A DNA stretch of 64,000 bases from Poindextera sp036272595 (lineage in GTDB: Bacteria; Pseudomonadota; Alphaproteobacteria; Caulobacterales; Caulobacteraceae). The first letter of the stretch is position 1; each line of letters begins with the position of its first letter. This document shows positions 11,165 to 19,130 of the stretch, one piece after another. Location: the NCBI GenBank assembly GCA_036272595.1, contig DATAYM010000014.1, forward strand, positions 1 to 64,000. Direction: 5' to 3'. The notes under the pieces were generated by a model. The model saw nothing but the letters and a program-made list of their open reading frames with translations. It made no database searches and was not told where the DNA came from. A program made the position numbers and the translations under genes.

Positions 11165-11978
11165 CGCCCGCCCGGCGGGCTTCGGCGCCTTGCGCAGCGC
11201 CCTGGCCGCCGTGCGGCTGGGCGCCGGCGGCGCCATGGCCGGCTGGCCGGTGCTGCTCGGCCGGTCGGGCTTCTATGTGTTGCTGATGATCGTGCTGACC
11301 GCCCTATGGGACAAGGTGACGACTGAGCGGCTGCCGGGGACCCTGGTCGCCGCCCTGCCCGCCGGCGGCCTGGCCCTCTATATCGGCGTCACCGAATGGA
11401 TCGGGCTTTCCGTGCCGGCCATCCACCTGCGGCTGGAGGACGACATCCGCTCCGGCGTGGTCGAGACCCACCTGCTGCGGCCCAAGGCCTATCTGCTGCA
11501 GCGGTTCGCCGAGAGCTGGGGCGCCATGCTGGTGCGCATGGCGGCGACCGGCGCGGCGGCGCTGGTCATGCTGGTCCTGTCCGGGCGCGCCTGGCCGACC
11601 CCGCCGGCCCTGGCGGCCCTGGTCGTGCTCGGGCCGCTGGGCGGGACCATCGGGCTGCTGCTGTTCACCATCGCCGGGCTCAGCGCCTTCTGGGTGCGGC
11701 GGACCGTGCCGGCCTTTCTGATCCTGCAGAAGATGCTCTTCCTGCTGGGCGGCCTCTTCGCGCCGGTCACCCTCTATCCAGCCTGGCTGACGCGCCTGGC
11801 CGAGGCGACGCCGTTCGCCGCCCACATGTTCTGGCCGGCCTCGCTGACCATCACGCCGACGGCGGCGCAGATGGCCGCGGCGCTGGGCGCCCAGCTGCTG
11901 TGGATCGGCCTGCTCGCCGGCCTGGCCACGCTGATCTGGCGCGCCGGCCTGGCCAAGGTGCTGCGGGGAGAGCTCTGA
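11136..11978 (+). CDS. ABC-2 permease subunit (COG4587 type)
   Basis: Inner-membrane subunit of about 280 residues with roughly six hydrophobic segments, including FYVLLMIVLTALW, AALVMLVLSG and FLILQKMLFLLGG. I chose the GTG at 11136 because GGAGGAGGT lies 6 bases before it; an ATG at 11145 is the alternative. The gene overlaps the end of the ATPase gene by 29 bases and shares ATGA with the next permease. This indicates translational coupling of a three-part exporter. Confidence 0.88.
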   Translation: MRSMPSLAIDARPAGFGALRSALAAVRLGAGGAMAGWPVLLGRSGFYVLLMIVLTALWDKVTTERLPGTLVAALPAGGLALYIGVTEWIGLSVPAIHLRLEDDIRSGVVETHLLRPKAYLLQRFAESWGAMLVRMAATGAAALVMLVLSGRAWPTPPALAALVVLGPLGGTIGLLLFTIAGLSAFWVRRTVPAFLILQKMLFLLGGLFAPVTLYPAWLTRLAEATPFAAHMFWPASLTITPTAAQMAAALGAQLLWIGLLAGLATLIWRAGLAKVLRGEL

Positions 11979-12769
11979 TGACCCGCACCTCCCTGCTCGA
12001 AAACTACGCCCATGGCGCCGCGGCCGCCGTGCGCGCCTCGTTCGCCGACCGCACCAACTTCCTGCTGCAGAGCCTCAGCATGGTGGTGAACAACGGCTTC
12101 ATGCTGGTGCTGTGGTTCATGTTCTTCGCCGGCTTCCGCAGCGTCGGCGGCTGGCGGCTGGCCGACATGGCGCTGCTGATCGGCATCATCATGTCGATCG
12201 TCGGCGTCGCCGGCATCGTTTTCGGCGGTTATCGCGACATGGCGGCGACCATCCTGTCCGGCGAGATCGACGCGCTGCTGACCCAGCCGCGCTCGGTGCT
12301 GGCCAGGCTCCTGGCGCGCGATTCCTATCCCAGCGCCTGGGGCGACCTGGGCACGGCCGTGGTCATCCTGATCGCGTTCGCCGGCTTGAGCTGGCGCGAC
12401 CTGCCCTGGTTCGCCGCCGGCTGGGTCAGCGGCCTGATCGTCTACATCGCCGCCGCGGTGAGCTTCGCCAGCCTCGCCTTCTGGATTTCCGGCGCGCGCA
12501 GCCTGGCGCGCGACATGACCGAATGGGTCATCCTGGTCTCGACCTATCCCGGCTCGATCTATTCCGGCGCCAGCAAGCTGATCGCCTACACCCTGCTGCC
12601 GGCGGGCTTCGTGGTGCTCACCCCGGTGCGCCTGCTGCGCCATCCCAGCCTCGAGACCCTGGCGGTCGTGGTGGCGGCGGCGGCGGTCTACGCCGCCATC
12701 GCGGCGGGCGCCTTTGACTTGGGCTTAAGACGCTATCGCCAGGGCGCAACGCCGGTCATGGGCGCCTAG
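11978..12769 (+). CDS. ABC-2 permease subunit (COG3694 type)
   Basis: The second permease of the exporter, 263 residues, with about six membrane spans (for example FMLVLWFMFFAGF and MALLIGIIMSIVGVAGIVFG). The conserved stretch SGEIDALLTQPRSVL before the central region is typical of this family. It starts on the ATG of the ATGA shared with the upstream permease stop. Its own stop TAG lies within a CTAG tetramer that also ends the convergent gene at 12766. Confidence 0.9.
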   Translation: MTRTSLLENYAHGAAAAVRASFADRTNFLLQSLSMVVNNGFMLVLWFMFFAGFRSVGGWRLADMALLIGIIMSIVGVAGIVFGGYRDMAATILSGEIDALLTQPRSVLARLLARDSYPSAWGDLGTAVVILIAFAGLSWRDLPWFAAGWVSGLIVYIAAAVSFASLAFWISGARSLARDMTEWVILVSTYPGSIYSGASKLIAYTLLPAGFVVLTPVRLLRHPSLETLAVVVAAAAVYAAIAAGAFDLGLRRYRQGATPVMGA

Positions 12770-13548
12770 TCGTACTCCGGCACGCTGGCCCAGTTGTCGG
12801 GCAGTTCGGGGATCGGCCAGTCCGGGTCGGCGCGCCAAGTCGGCCAGGGGCCATCGAACGGCGCCGCGCCGCGCTCAAGGGCGGCGATCACGCCCTCGCC
12901 CTCGTGGCGGATGGCCTCGGCCTCCGCCTGGGTCCGCCAGCCGAGCTCGACCAACCGGGCCAGGTGGTCCTCGTCCTTCCAGCGCCAACGGCGATCCGCG
13001 CCGATGACGATGTCCAGCGACTGGTCGCAGGTGACGATGCCGTCCGGCACGCGGCGGAACGGCTCCTGCAGATCGACGTACCAGCAGATGAACGGCCCGC
13101 CGCCGCCGTGGAACATGGCCGTCACCGCATGGGCGGCGCCCGGCGTCAGGATGACCAGGGCGTCCGTCGAGTGCCGGCGCTGCGGATGCGGCCCGTCGAA
13201 GCGGCCGTTGGCCCAGTCGATCCGGCTGACCTGCATGGCGCTGTTCAGCGGCGTGTACAGCACCAGCCGCATCGGCCGGTCCTCGACCACGATCGCCGCA
13301 TTGGCGTACCAGACCCTGCCGTGCATGACGTGGCGCACGACGATCACCTCGCCCGGCCGCCAAGGCGCCCCGGCGGGCCGCGGCCGCCGCGCCGCCTCGA
13401 TCCTGGCCGCCAGCACGTTCCAGTTGTCGACCCCGAAGGCCTTGGCGACAGCCTCCAGGCTCTGGCTGTTGCTGAGGTTGAGCCCCTGGTCCTGCAGCGT
13501 TTTCCGCAGGCTGGCGGCCATCAGCTTGGCGTCGCGATAGTCGCGCAT
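12766..13548 (-). CDS. glyoxalase-related N-terminal domain fused to DUF402
   Basis: A 260-residue two-domain protein. Residues 1-50 (MRDYRDAKLMAASLRKTL, then AVAKAFGVDNWNVLAARIE) match the small helical glyoxalase-related domain often found on alphaproteobacterial glyoxalase-like proteins. From about residue 60 the sequence is a DUF402 barrel, with PFICWYVDLQEPFRR, CDQSLDIVIG and RWRWKDEDHLARL, the conserved Trp-Tyr and Asp-Glu-Asp signatures. Some DUF402 proteins are nucleoside-phosphate hydrolases or RNA-associated. No catalytic role is proven here. The start at 13548 has AGAGG upstream. Domain calls are from recognised motifs; the function of the fusion is unknown. Confidence 0.85.
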   Translation of the reverse strand: MRDYRDAKLMAASLRKTLQDQGLNLSNSQSLEAVAKAFGVDNWNVLAARIEAARRPRPAGAPWRPGEVIVVRHVMHGRVWYANAAIVVEDRPMRLVLYTPLNSAMQVSRIDWANGRFDGPHPQRRHSTDALVILTPGAAHAVTAMFHGGGGPFICWYVDLQEPFRRVPDGIVTCDQSLDIVIGADRRWRWKDEDHLARLVELGWRTQAEAEAIRHEGEGVIAALERGAAPFDGPWPTWRADPDWPIPELPDNWASVPEYD

Positions 13549-13788
13549 GAGAGACCTCTGCTTTCGGCGGAAGAGTCTGTCGGCGCCTGCCTTGCCGACC
13601 CGGCCGCCTTTGAGCAAAAGGTCGATTCCGCGTCTCGCGATGCGTTCACCATGCCCAGGTGGGCGCAGGCGGCCGGCCGCATCAGCCGTCGGCAAAACTC
13701 CATCGGCGAACGGCCGTTGTCAATCCGGCCGCGCCCATGACAACCTCGGCTGCGCTAGGGCGCGCCGCGCATCGCCCCTGGACCCACG

Positions 13789-14490
13789 ATGACCGACGAC
13801 CCGCCAGCCCGATCCAGTCTCCTCGCCCATTGGCGCAGCGCCTACCGCAAGGTCGGGCTCAGCGTCATCCTGGTCCTCCTGGCCACCATCATGTTCGTGG
13901 TCAGCCCGCTCGCCGGCGCCGGCTGGCTCAGCGCCGAGGCGATCGAGGCCTTGCGTTTCGCGCTGGCCGCCACCGCGATCCTGGTGGTCAGCCGCAGCCG
14001 GCTGATCACCGCCGCCGTCGCCGCAACCTTCGTCGTCTCGCTCGCCTGCATCGCCCTGCTGCGCAACGGCGTCGCCGGCCACGCCATCTACGTGGCCAAT
14101 ATCGGCATCACCGTCGCCTTCGACCTGGCGGTGGCCTGGACGGTCGCCCATGCCGCCTTCGACGCCGGGCGGATCACCATCCACCGCATCATGGGCGCGG
14201 TGATCCTCTATCTCTACATCGGCCTGATCTTCTCCAGCCTCTACCGGCTGATGGCCGTCTTCCTGCACCCGTCCTTCGGCGGCCTGCCGGTCGGCCGGCG
14301 AAACCTCAGCGAGCTGCTCTATTTCAGCCTGAGCACCCTGACCACCTCCGGTTACGGCGACATCGTGCCCGTGCATCCCTTCGTGCGCAGCCTGGCCAAC
14401 CTGGAATCGGTGATCGGCCAGCTCTATCCCGCCACCTTCCTCGCCCGCCTCGTCACCCTGCACGGCGTCGAGATCGCGCCGAAGGACTAG
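13789..14490 (+). CDS. potassium-channel-like ion channel
   Basis: A 233-residue membrane protein. Several hydrophobic helices (VILVLLATIMFVVSPLAG, LIFSSLYRLMAVFL and others) precede a pore loop with the selectivity filter TTSGYGD at about residues 185-191. A final membrane helix then leads to a short cytoplasmic tail. GYGD is the K+-selective signature. There is no RCK or cyclic-nucleotide domain, so gating is not evident. It is a single gene, convergent with the methyltransferase at 14487; the two stops share CTAG. Confidence 0.85.
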   Translation: MTDDPPARSSLLAHWRSAYRKVGLSVILVLLATIMFVVSPLAGAGWLSAEAIEALRFALAATAILVVSRSRLITAAVAATFVVSLACIALLRNGVAGHAIYVANIGITVAFDLAVAWTVAHAAFDAGRITIHRIMGAVILYLYIGLIFSSLYRLMAVFLHPSFGGLPVGRRNLSELLYFSLSTLTTSGYGDIVPVHPFVRSLANLESVIGQLYPATFLARLVTLHGVEIAPKD

Positions 14491-15245
14491 GACTTCACCG
14501 CAACCAGGGTGAACATTCCGGGGATGACCGGATCGGTCCAGCTGGGAAGCTCCTCCAGCCGCTCGACGACGAAGCCCGCGCCGATGGCGGCGGTGACGAC
14601 CTCGCCCAGCGTCCAGAAGCGCAGGGCGCAGCGGCCAAGGTCGCGGCCCTGGCCGGTCGGATCGGGCGTCGCGCCCATCACCACCTCGGCGCTGAAATAG
14701 TCGTGGAGCACGCCGGGCGCGGTGAACAGCTTGCGCTCGACCGGGTGGAACTCGTTCAGCACCATGCGGCCGCCCGGCTTGGCGAGGTCGGCCATGACGG
14801 CGAAGAAGCGCCCCAGGTCATGGTGGTAGTGCAGGATGCCCAGCTCCATGGCCAGGGCGTCGAACGTCCCGTTCAGCCCCAGCGATCCCGCCTCGATCAC
14901 GTCGCCCAGCCGGTAGTCGATGACGACCCCGGCCCTGGCCGCCAGCTCCAGCGCATAGCGGCGATTTTCCTCGGCGAAATCGATCACCGTCACATCGGCG
15001 CCGAGCAGGGCCAGCGCCACGGCGGCCCGCCCGTGCGATCCCTGGATGTTGCAGATGCGTTTGCCGGCGACCGGGCCAAGATGCGGCAGCAGGCGGCGAA
15101 CCTTGTTTTCCGGGTCGGCGACCAGCCTCGCCGCTTCCGCCTCGGGAGTTCCATAGGCGGTCACCCAAAGGTCGTACCGCTCAGTGTTCCAGGACTCGCG
15201 ATTGCGATCGCGCGCCGAGGTCGGATCGATTGTTTCGGAGGTCAT
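14487..15245 (-). CDS. class I SAM-dependent methyltransferase
   Basis: A 252-residue soluble protein with a Rossmann-like methyltransferase fold. Motif I is degenerate (RICNIQGSHGRAAVAL instead of a glycine-rich ExGxGxG), followed by VTVIDFAEENR, FDALAMELGILHYHHDL and KPGGRMVLNEFHPV. The set resembles small-molecule methyltransferases of the UbiE/Methyltransf_25 type. The weak glycine loop is notable but occurs in a subgroup with this QGSHG motif. The substrate is unknown. It is a single gene on its strand. Confidence 0.85.
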   Translation of the reverse strand: MTSETIDPTSARDRNRESWNTERYDLWVTAYGTPEAEAARLVADPENKVRRLLPHLGPVAGKRICNIQGSHGRAAVALALLGADVTVIDFAEENRRYALELAARAGVVIDYRLGDVIEAGSLGLNGTFDALAMELGILHYHHDLGRFFAVMADLAKPGGRMVLNEFHPVERKLFTAPGVLHDYFSAEVVMGATPDPTGQGRDLGRCALRFWTLGEVVTAAIGAGFVVERLEELPSWTDPVIPGMFTLVAVKS

Positions 15246-15339
15246 CGGCAGGTTGTACGACCGCCAGCCGCCCGGCGCCTAGGGCGCGGGGCGAAGGACG
15301 CGGCCGGCCCTTGCCGGGAGCCGGCCGCGCATCTCAAGC

Positions 15340-16515
15340 TCAGGTATAGGCTTCGAACAGGCCGGCGCCGCCCATGCCGCCGCCGATGCACATGGTGACC
15401 ACGGCGTACTTGCCCTTGCCGCGACGCTTCATTTCCTGGAGCACGTGGCCGGTGAGCCGCGCGCCGGTCATCCCGAAGGGGTGGCCGATGGCGATGGAGC
15501 CGCCGTTGACGTTGTACTTCTCGGGGTCGATGCCGAGGGTGTCGCGGGAATAGAGGCATTGCGACGCGAAGGCCTCGTTCAGCTCCCACAGGTCGATGTC
15601 GTCGACGGTCAGGCCGTGGCGCTCGAGCAGGCGGGGCACGGCGAACACCGGGCCGATGCCCATTTCGTCGGGGCGGCAGCCGGCCACGGCCCAGCCCTTG
15701 AAGGCGCCCAGCGGCTCGAGGCCGCGACGTTCGGCTTCCTTGGCCTCCATCAGCACCACGGCGGCGGCGCCGTCGGACAGCTGCGAAGCGTTGCCGGCGG
15801 TGATGAACTTGCCGGGGCCCTTCACCGGTTCGAGCTTGGAGAGGCCTTCCATGGTGGTGTCTGGGCGATTGCACTCGTCGCGATCGACCGTGTAGTCGAC
15901 GATGGTCTCTTCCTTGGTCTCCCGGTTGACCTGCTTCATCTTGGTCTTCATCGGGACGATCTCGTCCCTGAACTTGCCGGCCTGCTGGGCCGCCGCCATG
16001 CGGCGCTGGGATTCCAGCGAGAACTCGTCCTGGTATTCGCGGCTGATCTTGTAGCGCTCGGCGACGATGTCGGCGGTGTCGATCATCGGCATGTGGATGT
16101 CCGGGTACATCTGCACCAGGCGCGGGTCGTTGTTCTCGCGCGCGCCGCCGCCGCCGGGAAAGCTGATCGACTCGACGCCGCCGGCCACCACGCACTCGGC
16201 GCCGTCGTCGACGACATAGCGGGCGGCCATGGCGATGGATTGCAGGCCCGAAGAGCAGAACCGGTTGATGGTCACGCCCGAGGTGGTGATCGGCATGCCG
16301 GCCAGCAGGGCGGCCTGGCGGCCGAGGTTGCCGGCGCCGTGCGCCACATTGCCCATGAAGCAGTCTTCGACCGCTTCCAGTTCGACGCCCGATTTTTCGA
16401 CGGCGTGCTTCACCGCGTGGGCGGCCATGCTGACGGTGGGGGTGATGTTGAACCCGCCGCGACCGGACTTGGCTAGCCCCGTTCGCGCATAGGAAACGAC
16501 AACGGCTTCACGCAT
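15340..16515 (-). CDS. acetyl-CoA C-acyltransferase (thiolase)
   Basis: A 391-residue degradative thiolase of the FadA/PcaF family. It cleaves 3-oxoacyl-CoA with CoA to acetyl-CoA and a shortened acyl-CoA in beta-oxidation. The nucleophilic Cys87 is in NRFCSSGLQ, His345 in IGHPFGMTGAR and Cys376 in CIGGGMGGAG, so all three catalytic residues are present. The length is that of the family. The start has AGGAGAGGAAG upstream. It stands alone, without a neighbouring hydratase/dehydrogenase subunit. Confidence 0.95.
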   Translation of the reverse strand: MREAVVVSYARTGLAKSGRGGFNITPTVSMAAHAVKHAVEKSGVELEAVEDCFMGNVAHGAGNLGRQAALLAGMPITTSGVTINRFCSSGLQSIAMAARYVVDDGAECVVAGGVESISFPGGGGARENNDPRLVQMYPDIHMPMIDTADIVAERYKISREYQDEFSLESQRRMAAAQQAGKFRDEIVPMKTKMKQVNRETKEETIVDYTVDRDECNRPDTTMEGLSKLEPVKGPGKFITAGNASQLSDGAAAVVLMEAKEAERRGLEPLGAFKGWAVAGCRPDEMGIGPVFAVPRLLERHGLTVDDIDLWELNEAFASQCLYSRDTLGIDPEKYNVNGGSIAIGHPFGMTGARLTGHVLQEMKRRGKGKYAVVTMCIGGGMGGAGLFEAYT

Positions 16516-16530
16516 GAAATTCTTCCTCTC

Positions 16531-16569
16531 CTAAGGACTGAATGGTTTTTGAATTCCCATCATCCTTAG
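16531..16569 (-). promoter_or_regulatory. inverted repeat over the thiolase leader
   Basis: CTAAGGA (16531-16537) and TCCTTAG (16563-16569) are reverse complements separated by 25 bases. In the mRNA the 3' arm runs into the AGGAGAGG ribosome-binding site of the thiolase gene. It could be a regulator-binding palindrome or a weak hairpin limiting translation. There is no further support. Confidence 0.3.
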
Positions 16570-16649
16570 TGCCGTCGCGCGCGAAAAGCGAATCACGGTG
16601 CGTGGAATCGGATGCCGCTGTCGACCCGGTCGCCGGGGCGCGGGCCGCC

Positions 16650-17039
16650 TCAGGTCAGGGGGCCAAAGACCGACTCGATCTTGCGCTTGAGCATGCTGAG
16701 GGTGAACGGCTTGACCAGGTAGTTGTTGACCCCGAGCGCGATGGCCTGCTTGACGAATTCGGCGTCGCCGCGGCTGGTCAGCATGATGAAGGCGGTGTTG
16801 GCCAGGATGGGTTCGCTGCGCACCGCCTTGAGCAGGGCCAGGCCGTCCATGACCGGCATGTTCAGGTCGGAGACCACCAGGTTCACCGGCCGGGCGCGCA
16901 GGGACTGGATCGCCTCGTGCCCGTCGCCGCACTCGCTGACGCAGGGGCAGCCGATCTGCCCAAGGCTGTCGCGGACCAGGGCCCGCATGGCGCGCTGGTC
17001 GTCGACCACCATGACCTCGACGGCGGCGGCCTGGGGCAT
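16650..17039 (-). CDS. single-domain response regulator (CheY-like)
   Basis: A 129-residue receiver domain without an output domain. The acidic pocket is Asp13/Asp14 (VVDDQRAM), the phosphorylated Asp is Asp58 (VVSDLNMPVMDG), and the conserved Thr/Ser and Lys appear in MLTSRGD and YLVKPF. Its ATG overlaps the stop of the Hpt gene by one base. The pair therefore probably forms a phosphorelay segment (phosphate passing between the Hpt histidine and this aspartate). The partner kinase is not nearby. Confidence 0.93.
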   Translation of the reverse strand: MPQAAAVEVMVVDDQRAMRALVRDSLGQIGCPCVSECGDGHEAIQSLRARPVNLVVSDLNMPVMDGLALLKAVRSEPILANTAFIMLTSRGDAEFVKQAIALGVNNYLVKPFTLSMLKRKIESVFGPLT

Positions 17040-17524
17040 CAGGCCCGACGCAGCGGCTGGAAGGGCATCGGGCGCGGCGTGAAGTCCAGTCCGGCCGGCG
17101 CGGCGGGCTCCGAGGCGACGGCGGCGAGCTGCTCCAGGATCGGCGCCGTCAGGGCTGGATCGGCCGGGCGATCCTCGGCGCCGGCGGCGACGAGGTCGGC
17201 GAGCGCTTCGCAGGCGCGCGACAGCAGGCCGAGGATATCCGGGCCCGGCTCAAGCCGCCCGGCGCGGATCTCGCCCAGCGCCGTCTCCAGGCGACCGGAA
17301 AACCGCGCGAGCGCGTTCAGCTGGAAGATCCCCGCGCCGCCCTTGATGGAGTGCGCCGCGCGGGCGGCGTCGCCGATCGCCTCCGGATCGCGGCGGCCGG
17401 CTTGCAGGGCGCGCAGGCCGGCGGTGAGCTGCGCCAGGTGCGCCTCGCATTCCTCGAAGAAGACGACGCGGATCGCCGCCAGGGTTTCGGGCGGGAGCGC
17501 GCCTGCGGGTCGTTCGCCGGTCAT
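17039..17524 (-). CDS. Hpt domain protein
   Basis: A 161-residue histidine phosphotransfer protein. The four-helix Hpt domain carries the phospho-accepting His58 in AAHSIKGGAGIF, the same motif as the P1 domain of CheA. No kinase, dimerisation or CheW-like domains follow; after about residue 120 only a proline/alanine-rich tail remains. It is coupled to the receiver gene at 16650 by a one-base stop/start overlap. It acts as a cytoplasmic phosphate shuttle, upstream partner unknown. Confidence 0.88.
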   Translation of the reverse strand: MTGERPAGALPPETLAAIRVVFFEECEAHLAQLTAGLRALQAGRRDPEAIGDAARAAHSIKGGAGIFQLNALARFSGRLETALGEIRAGRLEPGPDILGLLSRACEALADLVAAGAEDRPADPALTAPILEQLAAVASEPAAPAGLDFTPRPMPFQPLRRA

Positions 17525-17682
17525 GCGGCTTCAGGCCGTGAGGCGGCGGAGATCGATGGTCAAGGTCATGCTCTCTCCGTCCTCGATGCCCCGGGGCCGG
17601 CTTGCCCGAGGGTCATGTTTGAGCGACAGAAATGAACGCCGATTTAAGCCGGCGCGGCCTCGGGCGAGCCCCTTCGGCCGAC

Positions 17683-19014
17683 TCAACCCGCGCGGCGGAG
17701 CGCCGGAGCGGCGTGCAGGGTGGACTCCAGAATGTCGGCGGCGACGGCGGCGCCGTCCTCCAGCGAGATGCGCCGCGACAGCTCCTGGGCGCGGGCGCGG
17801 TAGGCGCCGCGGCGCAGCAGCGCGCCGACCTCCTGGACCCCCCGCGCCGGCCCGTATTCGCTGCGGGTCACCGTGCGGCCGACGCCGAGCCTGGAGACCC
17901 GGGCGGCGTTGTCCGGCTGGTCGGCGGCGGAGGGGACGATCAGCTGCGGCACGCCGGCGCGCAGCGCCTGGGCCGTGGTGCCGACCCCGCCCTGGTGGAC
18001 CACGGCCTCGGCGCGCGGAAAGATCAGCGAGTGCGGCGCGTAACGGCAGGCGATCATGCCTTCCGGCAACACCTGCGGCAGCACATCGCCCTCGCCGACC
18101 AGAAAGACCGCCCGGCGCTTGAGCGACGAGGCCATGACCAGGCTGTCGCGATAGAAGTCGCCCGGGTCGAACACCACCGCCGAGCCCAGGGTGAAGACCA
18201 GCGGCGGCGGCCCGTCGTCGAGGAACCGCGCCAGTTCCGGCGACAGGGTTTCGGCCTGGCCGCGCTCGCGATCGTAGAAGGTGAAGCCGCAGATGGTGGT
18301 GCGGGCGGGAAAGTCGGGCTGCAGCTCGCCGAACACCCGCGAATAGAGCGCGATGGTGCCGTAGGGCGAGAACTGGCCCTCGAACAGCGGATTGCTCAGG
18401 GTGCGGGAAAGGCCGAGCTCGCGGCGCAGCTGGCGCACCGGCGCGGTCCAGCCGGAGGTGGCGACGCGGGCCAGGCCCAGGAAGACCGCCGCCGCCGTGG
18501 CGCCGGAGCGGAACCAGGCCTCGGTCAGGCGCGGCGCGATGCCGAGCGGCGGCGGGTCATAGGCCGACATGAAGGCGAACGGCGCCAGCGCCGAGGAGAT
18601 CCAGGGCAGGCCGCGCTTTTCGGCCGCCAGCCGGGCGCCGAAGGCGGCGGGGTGGGTGACCACCAGGCTCGCGCCCTCGCTGGCCGACATCATGTCCTGG
18701 AAGGAGCGGCGCAGGAACGGCATGGCGATGCGGCGGACGAGGAATTCCAGGCCCGAGCGCGCGTCGATCGAGCGCCGCACGATGCCCTGGTGGTCGAGAC
18801 CAAGCTCGTCCTCGATGTCGCGAGCGCCCGGCCGCATCGGATGGAAGGCCAGCCCCTCGGCCTCGACCCGCGGTCCGAACTCGCTCTGGCTGGCGATGAC
18901 CGGGAAATAGCCCCTGGCGCGCAGCTCCAGCGCGATGGCGATGAAGGGATTGAGGTCGCCGGAGGACCCGCAGGTTGAGAGTACGATCTTCCGCCTAGAA
19001 AGCATACCGTCCAT
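17683..19014 (-). CDS. glycosyltransferase, GT1/MGT family (UDP-glycosyl type)
   Basis: A 443-residue GT-B fold enzyme. The N-terminal acceptor domain begins KIVLSTCGSSGDLNPF, the usual GSxGDxxP motif. The C-terminal nucleotide-sugar domain has LVFTLGSAVVF, AVVHQGGVGTTAQAL and PSAADQPDNAARV, close to sterol- and macrolide-type UDP-glycosyltransferases. It probably glycosylates a lipid, sterol or small hydrophobic acceptor. Starts at 19014 or 19005 are possible; neither has a strong ribosome-binding site. It is followed upstream on the same strand by the debranching-type enzyme at 19131, 116 bases away. Confidence 0.9.
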   Translation of the reverse strand: MDGMLSRRKIVLSTCGSSGDLNPFIAIALELRARGYFPVIASQSEFGPRVEAEGLAFHPMRPGARDIEDELGLDHQGIVRRSIDARSGLEFLVRRIAMPFLRRSFQDMMSASEGASLVVTHPAAFGARLAAEKRGLPWISSALAPFAFMSAYDPPPLGIAPRLTEAWFRSGATAAAVFLGLARVATSGWTAPVRQLRRELGLSRTLSNPLFEGQFSPYGTIALYSRVFGELQPDFPARTTICGFTFYDRERGQAETLSPELARFLDDGPPPLVFTLGSAVVFDPGDFYRDSLVMASSLKRRAVFLVGEGDVLPQVLPEGMIACRYAPHSLIFPRAEAVVHQGGVGTTAQALRAGVPQLIVPSAADQPDNAARVSRLGVGRTVTRSEYGPARGVQEVGALLRRGAYRARAQELSRRISLEDGAAVAADILESTLHAAPALRRAG

Positions 19015-19130
19015 CCACCCATCAGCCCTACGAAAACGCCGACCAAGAAGAACCGTTCACCCGCCAGCGGGGTCGGCGTCAAGACAAGGTGTACAGCCTG
19101 CGCCGTATAACGGCCAGTCCGGCGGTCGGC

